DNA of 52,070 nucleotides, taken from Hydnum rufescens UP504 (Eukaryota; Basidiomycota; Agaricomycetes; Cantharellales; Hydnaceae). A model generated the notes under the pieces. That model ran no database searches. It saw nothing but the letters and a program-made list of their open reading frames with translations, and had not been told where the DNA came from. The DNA is taken from positions 33,340 to 85,409 of the forward strand of contig MU129033.1 of NCBI GenBank assembly GCA_014904985.1. The letters are read 5' to 3'. Shown piece after piece: positions 10,330 through 20,549 of the stretch. Positions within the stretch are counted from its first letter, which is position 1. Each line of letters begins with the position of its first letter. Made by a program: the position numbers and the translations under genes.

Positions 10330-11879
10330 TGTTGGAGGGAAAAATCCCTGCCACATAGAGTTCCCTTCCAGCATTGAATTTTCTGATGAATGAATTAAAA
10401 ATGTAACAATATGTTGTCTGAATAACAATTCTTTTGTCTGTTCAAGAATGAGCCTGAATTCCATATGCTTGAAAACATGTGAATGGAATGCTCATTCCCC
10501 CTGTACACAAGTCAATCTCCCAAGGTCTTCAACAGGCCACAGGGACTGTATCTGTTAATGCCTTACCATAAACCATGATATGGTGGACCCAGCAATTCAA
10601 CTTGCCCTTCTGTATATCATCTTGAATTCTCCTTCACTCCCCTCAAATCAATCCTGCTGCCTTAAGGGCAACTCTAACAAATTAGGATTATGTAATACAG
10701 TGGATTACACACCTGGGCCCTCATTCCTACTCATGGATACATTACTTAATCAAATAGGGGCAAATGCAACACTCTTAAGGAGTATTCATCAAATTTCTCC
10801 ATCAGTTTTGATTGGATCAGCTTGAAAAAGTAGCATCCTGAAATATATGATTTACACCTATCCAACAATACCAAGTACAAGTAAATCTGATTAAAACTGC
10901 ATGTTCTAGAATGATTTTGCTATGGAATCCATGCTCTTAAGGAGTATTTTTTACTTTTTAAAGTCAATTCATATCTGATCGACTCAAAGATATAGCTCTG
11001 TGAAAGCTGTGATCAGTACCTATCTAATGATACCAATTATATGTTCATCGGATCAAAACTGAAGCTTCTGGAATCATTCCACCTGCTCATTCATAATCAG
11101 AAGGTGTAGTTTTTAAATTTCTCCCTCAGTTTTGATCTGATTTGCATGGGACAACTGTTCCTAGGAAGGTATTAAAAATTCCCATCCAACAGTACAAAGG
11201 GCGTCACAAACAAAGAAGAACTCAGTGTTCTGCATACAAATTTCCCCCTTGTCTCAGGAGAACATCATTCCCTCCTCCAATTTTCAAATATTGAATATTG
11301 TCTGGAAGCCTTATATCTGAAGGATAGGACATTCAGGATGACTTATTCCACCATTCCTCAAGGGAATCTGTCCAAAAGGGAAGGAGAAATAGTCATTTTA
11401 TGCTTTATCCTATCCCCAGTCTTGTAAATTGAATATCTCTGTCAGTTTTGAAGCTTTTGACTTGATTCCTTTTTCTAAATATTTCCCCTATCTCCCTGCT
11501 TCTGTTGAATATTTGACCTCATAGTCAGGTTGTATATTAAGCAAATTGTGTTGAAAATTCCATTGTCTTCCCCCTCCCCAGTCTGAAGCACTGAAGTATT
11601 GCTGCTGAATTTCCAGGTGAATTCCATCTGAGGACACTGCTACTACTACACTTTGTCCAAGGCCACAAGACTAGGACCTTGGAGTGTGGTATTTGTGGCA
11701 TAATTTCCCCTTTATTCATCTGCTTGGGCCACTACTGCTGACAGCAGATTATCTTCTATCTTAAAGACCCTCCTACACTCAGACCTGAATATTTGGATTA
11801 TTTTGGTGGCCCCCATTCTTCATTCTTGATTCCATGTTGCAGACTCTAGCAGAGATTCCCCCTTTTTCTCCTGCTTACA
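10330..11879 (+). mobile_element. Solo LTR-like element, family X copy 1, 1550 bp, inside gypsy integrase
   Basis: The element starts TGTTGGAGGG and ends CCTGCTTACA. The flanks are ATGC (10326-10329) and ATGT (11880-11883), a 4-bp duplication with one change. Removing it brings the gypsy integrase motifs WNFQHI and HPVFHVSKL together exactly where intact integrases are continuous, which independently proves the insertion boundaries. TG...CA ends and a 4-bp duplication fit an LTR; 1.55 kb is long for a fungal LTR. Inside are several diverged modules of roughly 200-250 bp around cagttttgatc. No transposase or capsid motif is seen. Confidence 0.8.
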
Positions 11880-12372
11880 ATGTGTTGGAAGTTCCAGGTG
11901 CGTTTTAGCTGATAAGCTGATGGCAAGATGACTTTGTCAATGGGAAAGGGACCAAACCACTTGTTGTCAAACTTCTTAGTAGGGTGCATTGTTGTGATGT
12001 TCTCTGCATCAAGCCAAACTTTATCTCCTTTTTCATAACTGGGTGCAGTTTGTCAGTGAGCATCATAGAAGCATGCCATGTCATTTGCTGCTTGGCAAAG
12101 GGCAGACCTGGCTTCTTCTGTTGCTTGCTTCATGCACTTCACAAACTCATCAACAGCCTCCAGCTGTGCCCAGGTGTGGGTGTTGGCCTGTATCAAGTTC
12201 AAAAGGAGAATGTTGGGTGGCAGAGTGAATGTGATTATTGTAGGTGAACTCTGCTAATGCCATCCAGTCATACCAATCATCCTGCCTCTCATTGACAAAG
12301 AGGCATAGATATTGTTTGATTTCCTGATTGACTCACTCTGTCTGACCATCAGGTTGAGGGTGGTATTGTAAT
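11880..12372 (-). pseudogene. Ty3/gypsy integrase core and GPF module
   Basis: On the minus strand, YHPQPDGQTE, VNQEIKQYL, DDWYDWMALAEFTYNN and ATQHSPFELDTG appear in the order found in gypsy integrase cores; the glutamate in VNQEIKQ is the last acid of the DDE triad. After a frameshift and a stop the frame continues through KGDKVWLDAENI and KFDNKWFGPFPIDKV (the GPF module). A stop codon replaces Arg in QTER.VNQ (CGA to TGA type change). Sequence beyond 12372 no longer reads as integrase, so reverse transcriptase and RNase H are missing. Enzymatically dead. Confidence 0.85.
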
Positions 12373-12565
12373 ATAGTGCCCAAGGTTCCACATGTACATA
12401 ACTGTCATTCCCCCTGTTCATCCCTTCCTTTGGACTATTATGTAATAGCATGGCTGCAATGACTCTATGTTGCTGACATGGCAGATTCAAATCTATCTTT
12501 TTGCCTGGACCTCTTTGCTCTCATGAGACCTGTGAAACTAATGCAGCCACACAACCTAGTCGCAT
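12373..12565. other. Decayed remnant upstream of gypsy integrase
   Basis: This stretch should hold the first half of the integrase core, but I can read no motif in it on either strand. It is bounded on the right by another family X copy. Confidence 0.35.
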
Positions 12566-13221
12566 TGTAAGTGGGAAATGGAGGGAGGAATCCAGCCACA
12601 GTCCACAATATGGAATTGAGAATGAAAAGAGGGGACCATGGGATCAATCCAAGTGTTCAGGTCCTTGGAAAGGAACAGTCTTTGGATAGAGAAATGGGAC
12701 TGTCTTGATAGAGTCTATCTAAACAGTGGATGAAGAGATCAAATCACACCCTAAGTCCTCCTCTTGAGAACCTATCAAAAGTGTGATAAGTAGTGGTTGT
12801 ATTGTGGAGTTTACCCTTGGACCAGTGGCAGTTTCTCAAGCCTTCAAAACTGTGGGTGAGGGGAAAGATGATCGAAATTCACATCTCCTGCATGTAATAT
12901 ACATCACAGACAAATGCTATGGTAACTGGCGGAAAGGTGGGATTAAGGCAAAAATGATGGAAAAGAAATCAAGTCAACATCTTCAAAACTGAAGGAGCTA
13001 TTCCAATATCAAGTCAGAATAGGGGAATATGGCTTAACCAAGGTATTCCTCCGCTCCCACTAAACAAAATCCCTTGGGGAAAGGTGGAACTGGTCACCCT
13101 AGATGTACCCTCCATTTGACATAGGGTGCTGGAACCATAATTGCCTTTAGTAATCAGAAAAGCAGAGGTAAAAGTAAAATGAGACATGGGGAGACTAAAT
13201 TACAGAAAGCTGAGGTCTCAT
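12566..13221 (-). mobile_element. Family X LTR-like element, older copy, distal half
   Basis: On the plus strand it starts TGTAAGTGGGAAATGG, the reverse complement of the family X 3' end. It tracks copy 2 module by module (the aatatggaat phrase, ttcaaaactg, the aatcccttggggaaaggtgga region) with many substitutions and indels. It is more diverged than copies 1 and 2 and is cut by copy 2, whose insertion site lies at 13222-13225. Confidence 0.6.
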
Positions 13222-13225
13222 CCAT

Positions 13226-14772
13226 TGTAAGCAGGAGAAAAAGGGGGAATCTCCACTACAGTCCATGATATGGAATCAAGAATGAAGAATGGGGGCCACC
13301 AAAATAATCCAAATATTCAGGTCCAAGTGTAGGAGGGTCTTTAGGATAGAAGATAATCCACTGTCAGCAGTAGTGGCCCAAGCAGATGAATAAAGGGGAA
13401 ATTATGCCACAAATACCACACTCCAAGGTCCTAGTCTTGTGGCCTTAGAAAAAGTGTAGTAGTAGCAGTGTCCTCAGATGGAATTCACCTGGAAATCCAG
13501 CAGCAATACTTCAGTGCTTCAGACTGGGGAGGGGGAAGACATTGGAATTTTCAACACAATTTGCTTAATATACAACCTGGCTATGAGATCAAATATCCAA
13601 TGGAAGAAGGGGGATAGGGGAAATGTGTAGAAAATGGAATCAAGTCAAAAGCTTCAAAACTGACAGAGATATTCAATTTACAAGACTGGGGATAGGATAA
13701 AGCATAAAATGACTATTTCTCCTTCCCTTTTGGACAGATTCCCTTGAGGAATGGTGGAATAAGTCATCCTGAATGTCCTATCCTTCAGATATAAGGCTTC
13801 CAGACAATATTCAATATTTGAAAATTGGAAGGAGGAATGATGTTCTCCTGAGACAAGGGGGAAATTTGTATGCAGAACACCAAGTTCTTCTTCATTCATG
13901 ACATCCTTCATACCATTGGATGGACATTTTCAACCTTTCTAGGCATGGTTGTTTCATGCAAATCCAATCAAAACTGAGGGAGAAATTTGAAAAATACACC
14001 TTCTGATTATGAATGAGCAGGTGGAATTGTTCCAGAAGCTTCATTTTTGATCCAATAAACACATAATTAGTAAAATTCAATAAGTATTGATCACAGGTTT
14101 TAGGGTGCTATATTTGCAAGTTGATCAGATATGAATTGGCTTTGAAAAGTGAAAAATACTCCTTAAGAGCATGGATTCCATAGTAAAATTGTTCTAGAAC
14201 ATGCAGTTTTAATCAGATTGACTTGTACTTGGTATCGTTGGATAGGTGTGAATCATATCTTCTTGGATGCCATATTTTTAAGCCGATCGATCAAAAGTGA
14301 TGGAGAAATTAGATGAATACTCCTTGAGAGTGCTGCATTTGCCCCTATTTTATTATGTAATGTATCCACAAGTAGGAATGAAGGCCCAGGTGTGTAATCC
14401 ATCACATTACATAATCCCAATTTGTTAGAGTCACCCTTAAGGCAGCAGGATTGATTTGAAGGGATTGAAGGAGAATTCAAGACAATATACAGAAGGGCAA
14501 GTTGAATTGCTGGGTCCACCATATCATGGCTTATGGTAGGGCATAGATTAATATGGTCCCTGTGGCCTGTTGAAGACCCTGAGAGATTGACTCATGTACA
14601 AGGGGAATGAGCATTCCATTTACATGTTTTCAAGCATATGGAATTCAGGCTCATTCTTGAACAAATGAAAGAATTGTTATTTGGATGACATATTGGTACA
14701 TTTTTAATTCATTCATCAGAAAATTTGATGCTGAAAGGGAACTCTATATGGTAGGGATTTTTCCCTCCAACA
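13226..14772 (-). mobile_element. Solo LTR-like element, family X copy 2, 1547 bp, nested
   Basis: In minus orientation it begins TGTTGGAGGG (at 14772) and ends CTTACA (at 13226). The flanks are perfect 4-bp repeats CCAT at 13222-13225 and 14773-14776. It is closely similar to copy 1 along its full length, so copies 1 and 2 form a 1.55-kb inverted repeat around a 1.35-kb spacer. Matching small frames on both copies come from this similarity and are not genes. It is inserted into an older relative of itself (12566-13221 plus 14777-15090). Confidence 0.85.
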
Positions 14773-14776
14773 CCAT

Positions 14777-15090
14777 TCATTTTGCCCTTGGTACTATTTG
14801 ATGAGGATTTTCAGCATCTTTCCAGGCATGGTCATCACTAATGAATTGGATCAAAACTGGTGAAGATATTTAAAAAATACTGAAGGATAGTGTGAAGTAT
14901 GAGGTAAAATTGACCTGGAAGGTGCAATTTGCATCTGATAGATGCATGTGTGGTACTGCTAGATAGGTATTGATCCCAGCATTCTGGGAGCTATCTTGTT
15001 GAGTTGATCCGATCAAAAACTGATGGGGATATTCACAAAATAGTCCTTGAGAGTGTTGCAATACCCCCTATTTAACATGTGACTAATCTG
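14777..15090 (-). mobile_element. Family X LTR-like element, older copy, proximal half
   Basis: After copy 2 the sequence resumes with family X modules in the same orientation (ttttcagcatctttccaggcatgg, ggatcaaaactgg, tccttgagagtgttgcaa). It corresponds to the part of the element that should follow the half at 12566-13221. The 5' edge of this copy is not preserved. Confidence 0.55.
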
Positions 15091-15184
15091 CTGTGGACAA
15101 TAAAAACATCCAGTATCAGAAAATGCAAAATCACACCACTTCCAGCCCTTGGATGATGACATGACCAATTACAAAATTACTTAC

Positions 15185-15480
15185 AGCTACACATGGAAAC
15201 TGAATTCATTCTATAACTCTGTCAGTTTTGATCAGAAATGTACACCCATGTAATGCTTGGAAAGTTACAATTCACACCTCTCAAATGGTACCAAACACAA
15301 GTCAAACAGACCAAAACTGCACTCTCCAGACTGATTTTACTATCAAAATCTGGAATTTCCAGTATTAAATGAATTTCTCTGTCAGTTTGCATCCAATCCT
15401 CTCAGAACCACCATGCCTAGAAAGATGTTGAAAATCTACATTGAGTGGCACTGAGCATGTAAAGAACAGATCAAAACCAA
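15185..15480 (+). mobile_element. Diverged family X fragment, opposite orientation
   Basis: Modules such as cagttttgatcagaaatg, accaaaactgcactctccag and catgcctagaaagatgttgaaaat match family X in the plus direction. No terminal edges are visible. Confidence 0.5.
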
Positions 15481-16448
15481 CCTGGTCAGCCACAAATGTG
15501 TATCTAGTTAGATACAGTGAGCCTTGCATTTAAATAGTCTAACTAGATGTTTTTAGGTGGGGGCCCCTGGGGCCTCCAGGGGTAATTTCAGACCCTCAGA
15601 CAAGGGGCCCCAGGGGCCCCTGGCTCTGAACTTGGAAAATGATCAGGGAGAAGTCATGGTCTTTTGTTGTCTGACTTACAGAATCTCAGACTTGCAGGAC
15701 AGTGGGCCATATGGGCATATCAGGGATTCCATTTATAATTATTTATTTATTATCACTATATTATACATATACCACCCAGGGTTTCATTCTGTGGTCCAAT
15801 CATTGACTTGTATTTAAGAATTCAAACACCCACTTGGGTGGGTGTGGTACTGTCCATACAAATCAAAAAGAAAAAAAGCACTACTTAGCACCACACACCT
15901 GCTAGGGTGGGTGTGTGGTACCATCCATAGAAATTAAAATTTTTGTTAAAACAAACACTATCTAGTAGCACCCAGGCTGGTCAGCCATATAGCCTTAGCT
16001 CAAAAGGAGTACCATTTTGATGTTTTGTCTGGGCCTGAGAGGCTTAAATTGGGGTTGATGTCAAATGATGATCAAAAACTGAATTTTGACCTTGTATTGA
16101 TGGTTTTGACATCAAATTTGACATCAACCATTGTCAATGGCCTCAACTTCAAGGACTTCACAATATTTAGCTCAAGACAAGGGCTATATGCATTAATGAA
16201 TAATAATTCTAGTACATTAATCTTCACTATCTATGAGGGTGCTATCTATGAGTGCAATAAAACCAAGGTCCTCTACTTCACAATCCTCCTCTAGTTCTCC
16301 ATCATCATCATCATCAGATGATACCACACTACTCAACCCATCATCCTTATGCCCCCTTGATGATATGTCTGAAACTCAACTGAGATGGTGATGTTCTAGA
16401 GGTATTGGAGGGTGGATATCATCCCAGCATGGGGTAGTTGACATAGAA
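15481..16448. other. Non-coding repeat-derived stretch
   Basis: No gene. It holds a GC-only palindromic patch (tgggggcccctggggcctcc, about 15557-15625), and a direct repeat of about 50 bp with the phrase gggtgggtgtg at 15833 and 15904 that could be a small tandem duplication. The frame at 16025-16294 has no recognisable composition and sits in CpG-poor sequence. Confidence 0.4.
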
Positions 16449-17560
16449 TTAATGAGAGAAAGATTTTTTTCTCCAAGTCACCAACCAGTTGTACAGTTGA
16501 TGCAGTCGAACAAGGGCAAAGAATGAGACATCATCATTTTGTGTGAAGTCGACCAGTCTCTCCACTGCAGTATACTCTTTAGAGAACCACGTCCAAAGAT
16601 TACTGTGTTCCACCTTGCACCATTCCAACTCCTCTTTACAGTTGATGATCTCTTGCATGGTACATATCCCTTGCTTGATTGAAGCATCTGCCAACCATGG
16701 AGGAAGGACACCATCAGGGAAGTCAGTGACATCACCCCTTGTATCTTCCCATATATCCTGATCAACATCCAGTCTGTACAACCCTTCCTTTGAGAGCATT
16801 GGTGGAATATAAGCATCCCTTGAGATAATTTTTGATCTCCTTCTATATTCAACCATTTCCACCAATGTCGCATGTACTTCTTCATAGTGCCTTCAATCCC
16901 AGAGGAGCAGTGCTTCACAGCCTTTTCTACATATGCCTTCATCTTCTGGTCCAGTATGCAAGTGGAATGGGTGTGATCCAGAGTTGCAAGCTCAAATTTT
17001 TGCTCCCTTAACTTTTGGAGGAGTTGTTAACATGAAGGTTGAGCTGAAGAGTAATCCATTTATCCTTCTTCAGCTTTGACAACTTCTGGGCAGCAACCCG
17101 GTCCCAGAGTTTCAGCTCCTTGACCTTCTTTTATATGTTGTTTTCAAGGCACACCACTGAGGCCTTGGTTGATTTAACCTTTTCCTGCCATTCCATAAGC
17201 ACAGCTTCACTTGCACTGTCCTCTCCAACCATATCATTGCCCTCCTTTATTAAGTCTTGCAAGTTCTCCTGCTGGGCATCTAATGTGGACTGTAGTGAAA
17301 GGATACAATCAATGGCATGGGCACCCTGGGTCTGGGACTGCTGGGATATTGGCTGACTGTGATAAAGCTGCTGCTCCTTGAATTGTTGGAGGAGATACTC
17401 GATAGACTGAAGACCAAGTTGAGAAAGGTCTACAGTGGAATCACACGAAGGGTGATATCTGGAGTTCAGAGGAGTCAAACTAAGAACAATGATATATACA
17501 TGAGTGAAAGGAAAAGGAATATACCTGGAGTTTGGAGGAGTCAAACTGAGGGACATCCTC
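16449..17560 (-). pseudogene. KDZ (Kyakuja-Dileera-Zisupton) transposase C-terminal relic
   Basis: KDZ enzymes are large DNA transposases expanded in Agaricomycetes. The minus strand carries, in order: a coiled-coil stretch after QSQTQGAHAIDCIL; a TAA stop inside the frame at about 17131; KELKLWDRVAAQKLSKLKKD and LQLNL; then, after a frameshift, REQKFELATLDHTHS and MKAYVEKAVKHCSSGIE; then, in a third frame, YIPPMLSKEGLYRLDVDQDI, DGVLPPWLADASIKQGI and a Trp/Leu-rich end (DDVSFFALVRLHQLYNWLV). This order matches the C-terminal third of KDZ proteins as I know them. At least one stop and two frameshifts make it inactive. The catalytic N-terminal part is not found upstream. Confidence 0.65.
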
Positions 17561-17589
17561 CAGAACTCCTTGGTATATATAGGGCATCT

Positions 17590-19114
17590 GGCCCAAGATC
17601 ACTGGATGCCATAAATGGTGCTAACCAAATATGGAATAGGGGCAAATAACAAATGTGTCAATCAGGGAAATGGAATGTCAAATGCAATACCCATCACATC
17701 TCAACAGGTACATCATCATTTCATGGAAAGAGGGTGAGTCCATGATGTGTAGAGCCTGGAACACCAAGGTTACTGACAGTGTTCAGTATTGTTCAACTGG
17801 ATCAAGACTCACCTGATCTGTCTCAAGAATAAAATTCTCAATGAGTTGATGTAGTGTATCCGCATTCCACTGATCCTGTTGCCACATTGGGACACCGAAC
17901 TGGGTGATCTGAGACTGTGTTGCACTGCAGATATGTTAGTAAGCTAATCAAAGTGGAGTAGTGGAAACAACCAACTCATCCACTATGTCTCCACAGGAAT
18001 CTTTGATGTTGCTCAGAACAGCTCGGTCATTCATGAGGATTTTGAGTCTCTCACAGTGCAGCCTATATGCTTCCCAGTGCTGTCCCCCATGTACAGCAAT
18101 ATGGTTATGGTTTCTCAATGTTGACACCCCAGTTTTTGCAGCAAAATAGCATTTAAGCCTCACACTTTTCAAGCCCTCCTTCTTCAACTCACTAGTATTG
18201 TGAGTACTTGATCAAATGATGCATGTCTACTACTCACATACACACAAGGCATGCCTGCATTAGCTCATCTACTTGTTTGTCCAGGTTTTTGTGTACCTCA
18301 GGTCTTCCAAATACACCATTGAGATCATGGGTGGCATCACTTTTCTTTGGATGGCTTTCCACCATTAACATGGCCAAGGCCTTGTCTGCAGTAGCAAACT
18401 CTGCTGCTTTGTTATCTTGGGTATGCAAACCTTCATCAGTGTCCAAATTAATATCATTGACATGCTGTTTCTTGGTGGCTTGTTGATCACTGCAGGATTT
18501 GTCTGATGGGCTCTTGTTGTCACTATTGGAAAGAATCACAGCCTTCCTCTTTGCCAATTGCTGAGCTCAAGACATTTCCCCACCCCCCTAGCAGCCATGA
18601 GGATTTTCCCATTGTTTGACCTGTTTAAGGTACTGACTTTTGCATGGGCTCTTTGAGCTGACACCTTTTTCTTTGCATTACGACTACTACAGGGACAAAT
18701 GGGCTCCCCAGCCCCAAGAGTCTTTAAATTGTTTGAATTGATGCCAAATGCTGCAAAGGCAGCATGGACCCCAGCAGACTTTTTTGTGGTGGAGTGTAGC
18801 TTCAATTCTTGACCTGTCCTTTTTTGGGATGGAACATCCTTGTGTGCAACCTTTTTGATTAGGCACTTACGCCAGTCACCTATGGAGGTATGTGAGACTT
18901 CATCAGAGTCCTGTTTATCTGAATCATATGAGAGTGTTGTGTGGTTTGATTTGTAGCCTAGATTATGAGGAAACTTCTCAGCTGCAAGATGAGCCTTAGC
19001 TGCCAGGGTGTTGGGGCTGATGTCCAACTCTAAGAGGGAGGGGTCTTTGAGATTACCATGATGGTCCAGAGCAGGTTGGTCAGGGTCTGTGTGAGGGCTT
19101 TCATTATCAGACAT
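17590..19114 (-). pseudogene. Probable hAT-like transposase, N-terminal portion with BED-type finger region
   Basis: Starting at the ATG at 19114 (MSDNESPHTDPDQP), the minus strand reads a low-complexity, Ser/Asp/Lys-rich domain of about 190 residues. After a frameshift near 18545 it continues (KRKAVILSNSDNKSP to VFGRPEVHKNLDKQVDELM, ending 18234). It is followed by KKEGLKSVRLKCYFAAKTG, STLRNH and HWEAYRLHCERLKI (18187-17948), which resembles a BED-like zinc finger, and then by WNADTLHQLIENFILETDQ and FQALHIMDSPSFHEMMMYLL (about 17900-17720). The order (disordered N-terminus, finger, TDQ segment) fits basidiomycete hAT-like transposases. The catalytic core is absent and stops interrupt the last part. 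The family assignment is from memory and moderate. Confidence 0.5.
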
Positions 19115-20085
19115 TTTGGGTAGGTGAGAAATTTTGAAGTCAGAGATTTCAAATAATTCCCAGAGCCTCTGCACGATACAGGAACAGATTTCGAATCACA
19201 TTCTCATTGATTGGACCCAGCACATTTTTGTATGTGGTCAACCAATTATCTTCTCCATCACTACCATTGACCACACCAATGGTACTAGGGAACTCCATCG
19301 TCATTATCTTCCACATTACAGGCATGTGCAAAGGGTCGATAACCCCTATGTTCTTATGGCCTACAGAGGTTGCTCAGCCCCTGACTGTGTATGTGTTTAC
19401 TGGTCAAGGCTCCCAGGAACCAGGTATGGGCATGGATTTGTACAGCAGCTCCCCCATGGCTCAGGCTGTTTGGGATGGTGCCAACAAACACTTGCTTGCC
19501 ATTTATGGGTTCTTGATTATCGAGCTGGTCAAGCAAAATCCCAAACAGAAAACTATTCACTTCGGTGGAATTAAGGGCCAAGCAATTTGTCAATGCTACA
19601 TTGACATGACTTATGACACCATGGATAAGGATGGTAACATCAAGACTCTCCCTCTGTTCCCCAATATCAACAATCACACTCCGAAGTATACATTCAGCCA
19701 TCCTAGCGGTTTGCTCTTCACTACTCAGTTCACACAGATCGCCCTCGTCGTCACTGAGAAGGCTGCATTTGATGACATGCATTCTAAGGCCTGGTGCAGC
19801 CAAACTGTGCATTCACCAGTCATTCACTCAGGGAGTACTCTGCCCTTGCATCTATCACTGATGTCCTCCTGGTTTCGTCTCTTGTTGATGTCATGTTCTA
19901 TCGTGGTATTACCATGCAACATGCCATGGAATGTGATGCTCATAACAGGTCTAATTATGTGATGTGTGCTGTGAACCCTAGTTGCATCTCTAAGACCTTC
20001 AATGAGGCAGCTCTTCATGAAGTTGTTGAGGTCATTGCCCATCATAGTAATGTCCTTCTGGAGATCATAAACTATAATGTTGAGG

Positions 20086-20138
20086 TGCGATTTCATGCTG
20101 CTACCATCGTGCTTGTAGTCATGTACTGGTTTCACAGG
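20086..20138 (+). other. FAS relic intron a (53 bp)
   Basis: Starts GTGCGA and ends TTTCACAG. Removal joins NYNVE to GSQYIC, the continuous reading expected for the MPT domain. Its presence shows the FAS copy did not arise from spliced mRNA. Confidence 0.7.
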
Positions 20139-20233
20139 GATCTCAATACATCTGCACTGGAGACTTACTGGCCCTTCAATCCCTCACAAATGTTCTCAAC
20201 TATCTCAAGAAGGAGAATATTGATATCCAGAAG

Positions 20234-20286
20234 GTGCTATTCTTTCAGAACCCCTTTTGTTCCCTTTGGCTAATACTTGGTCACAG
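20234..20286 (+). other. FAS relic intron b (53 bp)
   Basis: Starts GTGCTA, has a CTAATAC branch-like site, and ends TCACAG. Removal joins NIDIQK to LTKTYSV in frame. Confidence 0.75.
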
Positions 20287-20491
20287 CTTACGAAGACCTA
20301 TTCTGTCAATCAGGTCAAAGAAATGCTACAAGAAATAGTCAACAATTGCATTAAGGCTGCTCGCCAGAAGCAAGAGGCCAATGATGGCTACATTGTCCTC
20401 GAGCATGGCTTCGCCACCATCCCACTCCCTGGAATTGATGCCCCATTCCACTCTCAATACCTCTGGGTGGGTGTCATGCCGTTCCGAGCCT

Positions 20492-20549
20492 GTAAGTCCT
20501 GCTAAGCAACTTGGATCCAGTTCTCATAATAACCATCTCGATTATCAAG
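20492..20549 (+). other. FAS relic intron c (58 bp)
   Basis: Starts GTAAGTCC and ends ATCAAG. Removal joins MPFRAY to LSKKIN in frame, the junction between the beta-type and alpha-type parts. Confidence 0.75.

Noticed and set aside
10580..14522. Two similar open frames (plus 10580-10825 and minus 14253-14522) sharing MVDPAIQLALLYI, which looked like a conserved gene pair
   Set aside because: Both lie inside copies 1 and 2 of the family X LTR-like element; the similarity is that of the element, and copy 3 does not keep the frame.
16025..16294. 89-codon plus frame
   Set aside because: AT-rich sequence with no motif, in CpG-poor repeat DNA beside a KDZ relic; no splice or homology support.
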